Part shown: one piece after another, positions 8,075 through 15,954 of the stretch
Numbering within the stretch: the stretch's first letter is position 1
How the letters are laid out: each line of letters opens with the position of its first letter
NCBI GenBank assembly: GCA_902469555.1
Contig: CABRDB010000065.1
Location: 1-20,889 of the forward strand
Direction: 5' to 3'
Source of the DNA: an uncultured Collinsella sp.
GTDB taxonomy: Bacteria > Actinomycetota > Coriobacteriia > Coriobacteriales > Coriobacteriaceae
Length of the DNA stretch: 20,889 nucleotides
Program-made: the position numbers and the translations under genes
Notes under the pieces: generated by a model
The model's input: only the letters and a program-made list of their open reading frames with translations
What the model was told of the DNA's origin: nothing
Databases searched by the model: none

Positions 8075-9517
8075 ATGGACCAGACCGTACCCGCATACGC
8101 CGCCGAGGTGGCCGATTACGGGCGCAGCCGCGACCCCGAGCCGGGTGAGGGCGCGCTCGTAAAGAACGTGCGTCCCGAATCGCCCGCATGGGATGTGGGT
8201 ATCGAGCCGGGCATGCGCGTGCTCACGGTCAACGGCGAGCAGCTCACCGACATGATCGTGTGGCTCTGGGAGGCAGACGACGACACCGTCGACCTCGAGG
8301 TTTTCGACCCGCGCGACAACAGCGTCACCCCAGTCGAGCTCGACCGCTTCCCGGGAGAGGACTGGGGCCTTGATTTCGATGGCCCCATCTTCGACGGCAT
8401 GCGCACCTGTGTAAACGCCTGCGTGTTCTGTTTTATGACGATGCTGCCCAAGGGCGGCCGCTCCACGCTCTACATTCGCGACGACGACTACCGCCTGAGC
8501 TTTTTGCAGGGCAACTTTGTCACGCTCACGAACCTTACCGACGAGGACGTGCAAAACGTCATCCAACGCAACATGAGCCCCATGAACGTGTCGGTCCACG
8601 CCGTGAGCCCCGATGTCCGCCGACGCATGATGGGCCGCAACGCCCAGCGCGGCATGGATGTGCTCGAGGCCATCATGGCCGCCGGCATCGAGATTCACGC
8701 GCAGATCGTGTTGTGCCCCGGCATGAACGACGGCGAGGAGCTGGAAAAGACCCTGCGCTTTTGCGAGGAGCACGAGCAAATCACAAGCCTGGGCATTGTG
8801 CCGCTCGGTTTTACCAAGCATCAGAACCGTTTTAGCTGGTCCTACAGCGACAAGCCCGAGCTAGCACGCGAGACCATTGCCATGATCCGTCCCTACCAGG
8901 ATCGTGCCTACGAACGCTTTGGCCGCCACACCTTCCAGATGAGCGACGAGTTCTATCTGGACGCCGGCATCGATCCTCCCGAGGCAGACTTTTACGACGG
9001 TTACCCGCAGTACTACGACGGCATCGGCATGATCCGCTCGTATCTGGACGAGACCGACGACGTGCTGACTACCGACGCCGAGCGTCTGGCCCGCGTCCGC
9101 GAGGCCGTCGCCGCCCGCAACCAGCGGCTTCTATGTCTCTCAGGCGCCAGCGCACGCGACACCGTGGCGCGCTTTGTGGAGTCGCCGTATGGTCTCGCCG
9201 GCACCGTCACAGCCATCAAGAACCGCTACTTTGGCGGCAATGTGGACGTGACCGGCCTCATCGTCGCGTGTGACATCTTGGAGCAGCTGCCCCAAGACCT
9301 GTCGGGGGTTATGCTCTTTGTGCCTAAGCTCATGTTCAACGCTGACGGCATGACGCTTGACGAGTATCATCGTGACGATTTACTCGCAAGCCTTACCAGT
9401 CGCGGCGCCGGGGTTCATGTGGTGTCGACCATGCCGCATGAGCTGCTCGATACCCTGGAACACATCCTTGGCATTGTGCCCGCAGACTCTAACACTTCCA
9501 CTGACCCTACCCATTAA
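8075..9517 (+). CDS. DUF512 family protein with PDZ and radical-SAM-like Fe-S motif
   Basis: A 480-residue protein. Residues about 25-90 form a PDZ-like domain (VKNVRPESPAWDVGIEPGM, then VLTVNG). This is followed by CVNACVFCF with Cys112, Cys116 and Cys119 in the CX3CX2C spacing of radical SAM enzymes, then a TIM-barrel-like region (residues 150-310) and the C-terminal DUF512 domain. Family members occur next to der in many Gram-positives and were once described as cyanobacterial Fe-S oxidoreductases; the reaction is unknown. The ATG at 8075 lies 2 bp after the ispH stop, with AAGGAG 14 bases upstream. A longer in-frame reading frame upstream is only read-through of the ispH region, with Arg-rich, implausible sequence. 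Confidence 0.93.
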   Translation: MDQTVPAYAAEVADYGRSRDPEPGEGALVKNVRPESPAWDVGIEPGMRVLTVNGEQLTDMIVWLWEADDDTVDLEVFDPRDNSVTPVELDRFPGEDWGLDFDGPIFDGMRTCVNACVFCFMTMLPKGGRSTLYIRDDDYRLSFLQGNFVTLTNLTDEDVQNVIQRNMSPMNVSVHAVSPDVRRRMMGRNAQRGMDVLEAIMAAGIEIHAQIVLCPGMNDGEELEKTLRFCEEHEQITSLGIVPLGFTKHQNRFSWSYSDKPELARETIAMIRPYQDRAYERFGRHTFQMSDEFYLDAGIDPPEADFYDGYPQYYDGIGMIRSYLDETDDVLTTDAERLARVREAVAARNQRLLCLSGASARDTVARFVESPYGLAGTVTAIKNRYFGGNVDVTGLIVACDILEQLPQDLSGVMLFVPKLMFNADGMTLDEYHRDDLLASLTSRGAGVHVVSTMPHELLDTLEHILGIVPADSNTSTDPTH

Positions 9518-9527
9518 AGGAGAGCAG

Positions 9528-10862
9528 ATGAAACCTATCGTCGCCGTCGTCGGACGCCCCAACGTGGGCAAGTCCACGCTCGTTAACCGCCTGGCCCAGA
9601 CCTCGGACGCCATCGTCCACGAGTCCCGCGGCGTCACGCGCGACCGCTCGTATCACACGGCCGATTGGAACGGCCGCGAGTTCACCATCGTCGACACGGG
9701 CGGTATCGAGCCGCTCAAGAGCGATGACGTCTTCGCCACGTCCATTCGCGACCAGGCCCTCGCCGCCGCCGAGGAAGCCGCCGTCATCCTGTTTGTGGTC
9801 GACGGCCGCACCGGCGTTACCGAGGAGGACGAGTCGGTCGCTCGCATGCTCAAGCGCTGCGACAAGCCGGTCTTTCTGCTGGTGAACAAGCTCGACAACC
9901 CCGATCGCGAGAACGACAGCATCTGGGAGTTCTATTCGCTCGGCATCGGCGAGCCCACGCCGCTCTCGGCCCTGCACGGCCACGGCACGGGCGACCTGCT
10001 CGACGACATCGTGGCCCTGCTTCCCGAGGAAGAGGACGAAGTCGCCGACGAGTTCCCCGACGCGCTGAACGTCGCCATCATCGGCCGCCCCAACGCCGGT
10101 AAGTCTTCGCTGTTCAACCGCATCCTGGGCGCCGACCGCTCCATCGTGTCCAACATTGCCGGCACCACGCGCGACGCCATCGACACGGTCGTCGAGCGCA
10201 ACGGCAAGCACTACCGCATGGTCGACACCGCGGGCATTCGCAAGAAGAGCACCGTGTACGAGAACATCGAGTACTACTCCATGGTTCGCGGCCTGCGCGC
10301 CATCGACCGCGCCGACGTGGCGCTGCTCGTCGTCGACGCCTCCGTGGGCGTTACCGAGCAGGACCAGAAGGTCATGGGTCTTGCCATCGAGCGCGGCTGT
10401 GCCATCGTTGCGCTGCTCAACAAGTGGGATCTGCTCGACGATGACCGTAAGCGCGAGGCCTGCATGGAGACCATCGACCGCCGTCTGGGCGTCATGGCTC
10501 CCTGGGCCCAGTACCTGCGCATCTCTGCCCTCACTGGCCGCAGCGTCGAGAAGATCTGGGCGATGGTCGACGCCGCCGAAAAGACGCGCTCGCAAAAGAT
10601 CAGCACCTCGCGCCTCAACACGTTCCTCACCGATCTGCGCGAGTTCGGTCATACCGTGGTGGACGGCAAGCGCCGCCTGCGCATGCACTACGTGACCCAG
10701 ACGGGCGTCAACCCGCCGACGTTCACGTTCTTCGTCAACCACAGCGATCTGGTCAACGACACCTATCAGCGCTACATCGAGAACCGCATGCGCTCGACCT
10801 TCGATTTTGCCGGCACGCCCATTCGACTCTTCTTTAGGAAGAAGGAGCAAAAGGATGCATAA
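9528..10862 (+). CDS. der: ribosome biogenesis GTPase Der (EngA)
   Basis: An essential GTPase for 50S ribosomal subunit assembly with the unique double G-domain layout. G domain 1 has GRPNVGKST (9-17), DTGG (56-59) and NKLD (120-123). After an acidic linker (about 165-180), G domain 2 has GRPNAGKSS (186-194), DTAGIRKKS (233-241) and NKWD (298-301). A KH-like RNA-binding domain fills about 355-444 and ends in KKEQKDA. The 444-residue length is standard. The ATG at 9528 has AAAGGAGAG just upstream, so the 57-residue longer frame is rejected. The end overlaps plsY by 8 bp. Confidence 0.98.
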   Translation: MKPIVAVVGRPNVGKSTLVNRLAQTSDAIVHESRGVTRDRSYHTADWNGREFTIVDTGGIEPLKSDDVFATSIRDQALAAAEEAAVILFVVDGRTGVTEEDESVARMLKRCDKPVFLLVNKLDNPDRENDSIWEFYSLGIGEPTPLSALHGHGTGDLLDDIVALLPEEEDEVADEFPDALNVAIIGRPNAGKSSLFNRILGADRSIVSNIAGTTRDAIDTVVERNGKHYRMVDTAGIRKKSTVYENIEYYSMVRGLRAIDRADVALLVVDASVGVTEQDQKVMGLAIERGCAIVALLNKWDLLDDDRKREACMETIDRRLGVMAPWAQYLRISALTGRSVEKIWAMVDAAEKTRSQKISTSRLNTFLTDLREFGHTVVDGKRRLRMHYVTQTGVNPPTFTFFVNHSDLVNDTYQRYIENRMRSTFDFAGTPIRLFFRKKEQKDA

Positions 10863-11538
10863 TCCGATTCTTCTGACCGCCATCTGCGCCGTGGTCTCGT
10901 TCTTTATCGGGGCGATTCCGTTTGGCCTTATCTTGGGCCACGTGTTCAACCACACCGACATTCGCAAGGCTGGCTCCGGCAACATCGGCACCACCAACGC
11001 CCTGCGTGTGGCCGGCCCCAAGGTGGCCGCGCTCACGTTGCTGCTCGACTGCCTTAAGGGCGCCATCTGCGTTGTCATTGCCCGTCCGCTCATCGCGAGC
11101 GTGGGCTATGGCTTTCCGCCAAACATTATGGCGCCTGGTGCCCCCGGCGACTGGATGCTCGGTGTCATTTGCCTGGCAGCCGTGTGGGGCCATATCTTCT
11201 CGCCCTACCTCAACTTCCATGGCGGCAAGGGTATCGCCGTTGGTCTGGGCGTCATCCTCGCCTGGTACTGGCCTATTGGCCTGTCGCTGCTGGGCATGTT
11301 TATCGTGGCCGTCGCCATCACCAAGTATGTATCGGTGGGCTCGCTTGCCGCAGCTATCGGTCTTCCTATCGCTGCTTGCGCGGTCTTTCCGTACAGCAGC
11401 CTGGGCCTCAAGTTCTGCATGGCGATGATCGGCATCACCGTGGTGTGGGCCCATCGCGCGAACATCAAAAAGCTCATGACCGGTAAGGAGTCCAAGCTCT
11501 CGTTTACCAAGCGCGTCACCGAGCCCGACGATAAGTAG
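10855..11538 (+). CDS. plsY: acyl-phosphate:glycerol-3-phosphate acyltransferase
   Basis: Integral membrane enzyme that makes lysophosphatidic acid from acyl-phosphate and glycerol-3-phosphate, upstream of PlsC. It has 227 residues with hydrophobic spans at about 7-30, 56-80, 100-117, 127-157 and 160-198. The three PlsY motifs are visible: SGNIGTTNALR (41-51), the glycine-rich NFHGGKGIAVGLG (120-132) and WAHRANIKKL (198-207). The ATG at 10855 overlaps the der stop and has GAAGGAG 7 bases before it. gpsA, which supplies the substrate, follows after 9 bp. Confidence 0.96.
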   Translation: MHNPILLTAICAVVSFFIGAIPFGLILGHVFNHTDIRKAGSGNIGTTNALRVAGPKVAALTLLLDCLKGAICVVIARPLIASVGYGFPPNIMAPGAPGDWMLGVICLAAVWGHIFSPYLNFHGGKGIAVGLGVILAWYWPIGLSLLGMFIVAVAITKYVSVGSLAAAIGLPIAACAVFPYSSLGLKFCMAMIGITVVWAHRANIKKLMTGKESKLSFTKRVTEPDDK

Positions 11539-11547
11539 GAGAGAGTC

Positions 11548-12555
11548 ATGAATGTTGCGCTGATTGGCTCCGGCTCCTGGGGAACCGCCGTCGCCGGCCT
11601 TGCCGCCACGCGAGCCGAGCGCGTGACCATGTGGGCCCATAGCGAGCAGACGGCCGCCGGCATCAATGGCGAGCACCGCAACCCGCGCTATCTGGTGGGC
11701 TACGAACTGCCCGATAACGTGGTAGCAACGACCGAGCTCGCCCATGCGCTCGACGGCGCCGAGGCCATCATCTTCGCCGTTCCTTCGACGCACCTGCGTG
11801 GCGTCTGCCACCAGGCCGTGCCCTTTATCGCCGCCGATACCCCGGTGCTCTGCCTCACCAAGGGCATTGAGCCCGAGTCCGGCCTGCTCATGAGCGAGGT
11901 CATCGCCAGCGAGATCGGCAACGAGGCGCGCGTGGCGGCGCTCTCGGGTCCCAACCATGCCGAGGAGATCTGCCGCGGCGGGCTTTCTGCCGCCGTCATC
12001 GCCAGCAAAGATCCGCAGATAGGGGAGACCTTTAAGGACCTGCTCCTATCCACGGCCTTCCGCATTTATCTGTCGCAAGACATGACCGGTGTCGAGGTCT
12101 GCGGCGCCATGAAAAATGTCATCGCCATCGTGTGCGGCATCTCCGCCGGCACCGGCGCGGGCGACAACACGCTCGCCCTCATCATGACACGCGGCCTAGC
12201 CGAGATCAGCCGTCTGGTGCACGCCCGCGGCGGTCAAGCTATGACCTGCATGGGACTTGCCGGCATGGGCGACCTCATTGCCACCTGCACCTCGGAGCAT
12301 TCGCGCAACCGCACCTTTGGCTACGAGTTTGCCCACGGCGTGTCGCTCGACGAGTATCAGACGCGCACGCATATGGTGGTCGAGGGCGCCGTCGCCGCCC
12401 GCAGCGTGAGCGAGCTCGCCCGTTCACTGGGCGTAGACATTCCGCTCACCTTTGCCGTGGAGCAAACGCTCTACAACGGTGTTACTTTGGATAGGGCGCT
12501 CGAGATTCTTACCGATCGCGTCCCTTCTCAAGAGTTCTACGGACTCACCGACTAG
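11548..12555 (+). CDS. gpsA: glycerol-3-phosphate dehydrogenase [NAD(P)+]
   Basis: Reduces dihydroxyacetone phosphate to sn-glycerol-3-phosphate for phospholipid synthesis. The 335-residue protein begins with the dinucleotide-binding GSGSWGTA (7-14). It contains LTKGIE (103-108), SGPNHAEE (133-140) and the catalytic lysine region CGAMKNVIAI (185-194, Lys189). The substrate-binding GLAGMGDLIATCTS follows at 236-249, with SRNRTFG at 252-258. The ATG follows AGGAGAG closely. Its position directly after plsY is a common pairing. Confidence 0.97.
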   Translation: MNVALIGSGSWGTAVAGLAATRAERVTMWAHSEQTAAGINGEHRNPRYLVGYELPDNVVATTELAHALDGAEAIIFAVPSTHLRGVCHQAVPFIAADTPVLCLTKGIEPESGLLMSEVIASEIGNEARVAALSGPNHAEEICRGGLSAAVIASKDPQIGETFKDLLLSTAFRIYLSQDMTGVEVCGAMKNVIAIVCGISAGTGAGDNTLALIMTRGLAEISRLVHARGGQAMTCMGLAGMGDLIATCTSEHSRNRTFGYEFAHGVSLDEYQTRTHMVVEGAVAARSVSELARSLGVDIPLTFAVEQTLYNGVTLDRALEILTDRVPSQEFYGLTD

Positions 12556-12573
12556 CGCAGAAAGGCTTCTACC

Positions 12574-13245
12574 ATGGGTTCCATCAAAATCGCTCCGTCC
12601 GTCCTTTCGGCCGACATGGCCAACCTCAAGGGCGAGCTCGACAAAATCTCCGGCGCCGACTACGTGCACTTCGACGTTATGGACGGTCACTTTACCGGCA
12701 ACCTGACCTTTGGCGTTGACATCCTTAAGGCCGTCAAGCGCTCCACCGACGTGCCGGTCGACGCGCATCTGATGGTGTCGAACCCCGACGAGACGGTCGA
12801 TTGGTACGCCGACGCCGGTGCCGACATGATCACCGTGCACTACGAGGCCTCCACGCACCTGCACCGCACGCTCACGCACCTGCAGCAGAGCGGCGTCAAG
12901 GCCGGTGTGGTGCTCAACCCCGCCACCCCCGTGTGCGTGCTTGAGAGCATCATCGACGTCGTCGATATGGTACTGCTCATGAGCGTGAACCCGGGCTTTG
13001 GCGGTCAGAGCTTTATCCCGGGCACCATCGCTAAGCTCCACGAGCTCAAGGCCATGTGCGAGCGTCACGGCGTTTCGCCCCTCATCGAGGTCGACGGTGG
13101 CATTTCTTCCAAGAACATTGCCGAGGTCGTCAAGGCCGGCGCCAACGTGCTCGTGGCCGGTTCTGCCGTATTTAAGTCCGAAGATCCCGCTGCCGAGGTT
13201 GCGCTGCTGCAGAAGCTGGGCAACGAGGCCGCACAGGAGGCATAA
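12574..13245 (+). CDS. rpe: ribulose-phosphate 3-epimerase
   Basis: Interconverts ribulose-5-phosphate and xylulose-5-phosphate in the pentose phosphate pathway. It is a TIM barrel of 223 residues. APSVLSAD (7-14), HFDVMDGHF (32-40) and DAHLMV (63-68) supply the metal and catalytic ligands His32, Asp34 and His65. VNPGFGGQSF (138-147) and EVDGGI (172-177, Asp174) complete the active site and phosphate site. The start is 18 bp after gpsA with AGAAAGGC upstream. It is separate in pathway from its lipid-synthesis neighbours. Confidence 0.97.
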   Translation: MGSIKIAPSVLSADMANLKGELDKISGADYVHFDVMDGHFTGNLTFGVDILKAVKRSTDVPVDAHLMVSNPDETVDWYADAGADMITVHYEASTHLHRTLTHLQQSGVKAGVVLNPATPVCVLESIIDVVDMVLLMSVNPGFGGQSFIPGTIAKLHELKAMCERHGVSPLIEVDGGISSKNIAEVVKAGANVLVAGSAVFKSEDPAAEVALLQKLGNEAAQEA

Positions 13246-13251
13246 ACCCTT

Positions 13252-14430
13252 ATGACCGCAGGTCAAAACCGCATACCCGTGAATCTTGACTATGCCGCCT
13301 CGACGCCCATGCGCGCCGAGGCGCTCCTTGCGCAGCGCGAGTACGACGACAGCGAGCTTGCGGGCGTCAACCCCAACTCGCTGCACTCGCTTGGCCGCAA
13401 GGCCGCCGCACGCCTGGAAGTCGCCCGTCGCGAAATCGCACGTAGCTTTGGCGCACGCGTTCGCCCGTCCGAGATCATCCTTACCAACGGCGGCACCGAG
13501 GCCAACCAGCTGGCGCTGCTCGGTCTTGCCGAGGGCGCTCGTCAGCGCGATCGCAAGCGTAACCGCGTGATCGTGTCGGCGATCGAGCACGATTCGATTC
13601 TGGATAACCTGCCGCTGCTGCGTGCCGCCGGCTTTACCGTCGACCTGGTGCAGCCCTGCCGCGCGGGCTACATCGAACCCGCCGCGCTGAGCGACTTGCT
13701 CGACGACGACGTGGCGCTCGTGAGCATTATGGTTGCTAACAACGAGACCGGCGTGGTGCAGCCCATCCGCGAGCTTGCCGCGGCCGCGCATACCGTGGGC
13801 GCCCTGTTCCACACCGATGCCATCCAGGGGTATCTGCACATTCCGCTCGATGTCACCGAGCTGGGAGTTGACGCCATGACCGTTGCCGCGCACAAGATCG
13901 GTGGCCCCGTGGCATCCGGCGCGCTCTACCTTAAGAGCCGCACGCCGCTGCGCCCGCGCATCTTTGGCGGCGGACAGGAGGCCGGTCGTCGTGCCGGCAC
14001 GCAGGATCTGCGCACACAGTTGGCCTTTGCCGCTGCCGCCCGAACGCTGGCGCCCCATGTAGCCCAGGAGCGTGCGACGCTGCAAACCCTTTCCGACAAG
14101 CTCTACGCCGCGCTTACGGCCCATCCGCGCATTCACGCCACCATGGGCGACTACGCACAGGCCGATCGTCTGCCGGGTATGGTTTCGATCTACGTCGACG
14201 GCATGGACTCCGAGGAGCTCATCGTCAAGCTCGACGCCGCCGGCTTTGAGGTATCGGCAGGCTCGGCATGCTCGAGCGGCAGTATGGACCCCAGCCACGT
14301 TTTGAGTGCGATGGGCATCGGTCGCGAGCAGGCATTGGGCGCACTGCGCATTTCCTTCGATGACCGCGTGAATCCGGGAGATCTGGACGACTTTGCCCAG
14401 ACGCTGCTCTCGATCGTAGGTGCCGCATGA
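13252..14430 (+). CDS. class I cysteine desulfurase (NifS/IscS-like)
   Basis: A PLP enzyme that takes sulfur from cysteine for Fe-S clusters or thiolated cofactors. It has 392 residues. NLDYAASTPM (11-20) is the N-terminal signature. TNGGTEAN (78-85), EHDS (112-115) and NNETG (163-167) line the cofactor; Asp189 with Gln192 and the Schiff-base lysine Lys215 (AHKIGGP) are present. The catalytic cysteine is Cys340 in SAGSACSSGS, followed by PSHVL, which fits the long-loop class I type. No IscU, IscR or mnmA is visible nearby, so the sulfur acceptor is unclear; an orphan NifS-like role is the safe call. Its last codons overlap the next gene by ATGA. Confidence 0.95.
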   Translation: MTAGQNRIPVNLDYAASTPMRAEALLAQREYDDSELAGVNPNSLHSLGRKAAARLEVARREIARSFGARVRPSEIILTNGGTEANQLALLGLAEGARQRDRKRNRVIVSAIEHDSILDNLPLLRAAGFTVDLVQPCRAGYIEPAALSDLLDDDVALVSIMVANNETGVVQPIRELAAAAHTVGALFHTDAIQGYLHIPLDVTELGVDAMTVAAHKIGGPVASGALYLKSRTPLRPRIFGGGQEAGRRAGTQDLRTQLAFAAAARTLAPHVAQERATLQTLSDKLYAALTAHPRIHATMGDYAQADRLPGMVSIYVDGMDSEELIVKLDAAGFEVSAGSACSSGSMDPSHVLSAMGIGREQALGALRISFDDRVNPGDLDDFAQTLLSIVGAA

Positions 14431-15236
14431 TCGTCGCCGAGCTCGAGCGCGCCCTGCTGGCACGCTATCCCAAGACCGATGCCGAGAGTTGGGACCATGT
14501 AGGACTCTCCGTCGGCGACCCTGCCGCGGAGATTACCGGTGTTGCCTGCGCACTCGATGCGACCGAAGCCAATGTGCACCGCGCCCAGGAGGCCGGCGCC
14601 AACGTGCTGCTGACGCATCACCCCATCTATATCAAGGCGCCCGAGGCCTTTTGTCCGGCGGATGCCACACGCCCCCAATGCAGCGCGGCGCTCTACGAGG
14701 CAGCGCGTTGCGGCGTGAGCATCATATCGCTCCACACCAACATGGACCGCTCGCACGAAGCCCGTGTCTGCCTGAGCGAGCTGCTGGGTGCCGCACCCGT
14801 GAGCTCACTGGAGCACGTGGACGAACCCGAGGCCACCGGTCTGGGCGCACTTGCAACGCTCAACGACCCGTGCACGCTGCGCGATCTTGCCACCTGTGCT
14901 GCCACGGCTTTCGGGAGCGACCCCCGCGTATGGGGCGAGGCCGATTACCCGTGCCGGACCGTCGCCATTCTGGGCGGCTCCCTGGGTGACTTTGGAGAGC
15001 TTGCCATCGCCGCGGGCGCGGACGTTGTCGTGTCGGGCGAGGCGGGCTACCACGTAGCGCAAGACCTTGCGTTGCGCGGACTGCCGGTGATCTTGCTCGG
15101 CCATGACCGCTCCGAGGAGCCGTTCGTGGATATCTTGATGAACTCTGCGGTTGACGCCGGGGTCGACCCCCGTCATACGATTAAAATACTGAACCCTTGC
15201 CAATGGTGGACTGTGACAAAAGGAGAGAACTTATGA
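14427..15236 (+). CDS. Nif3-like dinuclear metal centre protein (DUF34/YqfO family)
   Basis: A 269-residue member of the Nif3/YqfO/YbgI family, which binds two metal ions; the family has been linked to GTP cyclohydrolase I-like activity, but its physiological role is unsettled. WDHVGLSVGDP (22-32), LLTHHPIY (61-68, His64 and His65) and SLHTNMD (101-107, His103 and Asp107) provide the first metal ligands. The C-terminal SGEAGYHVAQDLALRG and LLGHDRSEE provide the rest. It lacks the large inserted PII-like domain of longer homologues. It is translationally coupled to its neighbours by ATGA overlaps on both sides. Confidence 0.92.
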   Translation: MIVAELERALLARYPKTDAESWDHVGLSVGDPAAEITGVACALDATEANVHRAQEAGANVLLTHHPIYIKAPEAFCPADATRPQCSAALYEAARCGVSIISLHTNMDRSHEARVCLSELLGAAPVSSLEHVDEPEATGLGALATLNDPCTLRDLATCAATAFGSDPRVWGEADYPCRTVAILGGSLGDFGELAIAAGADVVVSGEAGYHVAQDLALRGLPVILLGHDRSEEPFVDILMNSAVDAGVDPRHTIKILNPCQWWTVTKGENL

Positions 15237-15952
15237 GCGCCGGCGCTACGCTACTCAAGCTGCAACAGATCGATTTGGAGCTCGCCCGCAACAAGAGCGA
15301 ACTTGCCAATATGCCGGAGCTCAAGGAGCTCGCTTCCAAGCGCAAGACCTATGTGAAGCTCAAGGCCGAGATGACCAAGCTCTACGCCCAGCGCAAGGAT
15401 CTGGACATTGAGCTCGACGACCTCAACACCACCGAGATTCAGACCAATAACGCCATCGAGGCCGCCAAGAAGCGCCACGTTGACGGCTCTGACTACCGCG
15501 AGGTTCAGGACCTGGAGAACGAGCTCGCCACCCTGGCCAAGCGTCTGGACAAGATCGAGCACACCCGCAAGGACGTCGTAGTCGCCCACAAGGAGGCGCT
15601 CGACCGCGAGGCCCGTGCGCAGGCCATCATCGCCAAGTTCGAGGAGGGCGTGAAGGCCGATACCAAGGCCGCTCGTGCCAAGGCCGCCGACCTGCAGGCT
15701 CAAATTGACGCCGCCACCAAGGAGCGTACCGCGCTTGCTGCCACGCTGCCCGCCGACGTGCTCACCGACTACGAACGTCTGCTCAAGCAGTTCCGTGGCC
15801 TGGCCGTCGAAACCATTCAGGGCAACATCCCCACGGTCTGCCACACCGCGCTGCAGGCGTCGTCCATGAGCGACCTCAACCATGACGGCAGTGAGATTAC
15901 GCACTGCCCGTACTGCCACCGCCTGCTCGTGCTCCCTAGCAAGGAAGCCTAA
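15233..15952 (+). CDS. coiled-coil zinc-ribbon protein (DUF164/CdsZ-like)
   Basis: A 239-residue protein whose residues 5-185 are charged heptad-rich helix (long coiled-coil hairpin) followed by a short C-terminal zinc-ribbon region. This is the layout of the C4-type zinc-ribbon family typified by HP0958 and CT398, which often sits beside nif3-like genes. The usual first CxxC knuckle is incomplete: PTVC at 200-203 leaves only Cys203, while the second is intact as CPYC (Cys225, Cys228). His204, His224 or His229 might substitute. The ATG at 15233 overlaps the previous stop (ATGA) and has AAAGGAGAG upstream; a 12-residue longer frame is rejected. The function is unknown; scaffold or nucleic-acid-binding roles have been suggested for the family. 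Confidence 0.88.
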   Translation: MSAGATLLKLQQIDLELARNKSELANMPELKELASKRKTYVKLKAEMTKLYAQRKDLDIELDDLNTTEIQTNNAIEAAKKRHVDGSDYREVQDLENELATLAKRLDKIEHTRKDVVVAHKEALDREARAQAIIAKFEEGVKADTKAARAKAADLQAQIDAATKERTALAATLPADVLTDYERLLKQFRGLAVETIQGNIPTVCHTALQASSMSDLNHDGSEITHCPYCHRLLVLPSKEA

Positions 15953-15954
15953 CG

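Noticed and set aside
9357..9527. 57-residue N-terminal extension of Der, and the similar 55-residue extension of the DUF512 protein (7910-8074)
   Set aside because: Both overlap the preceding gene, lack family similarity and are bypassed by better starts at 9528 and 8075.
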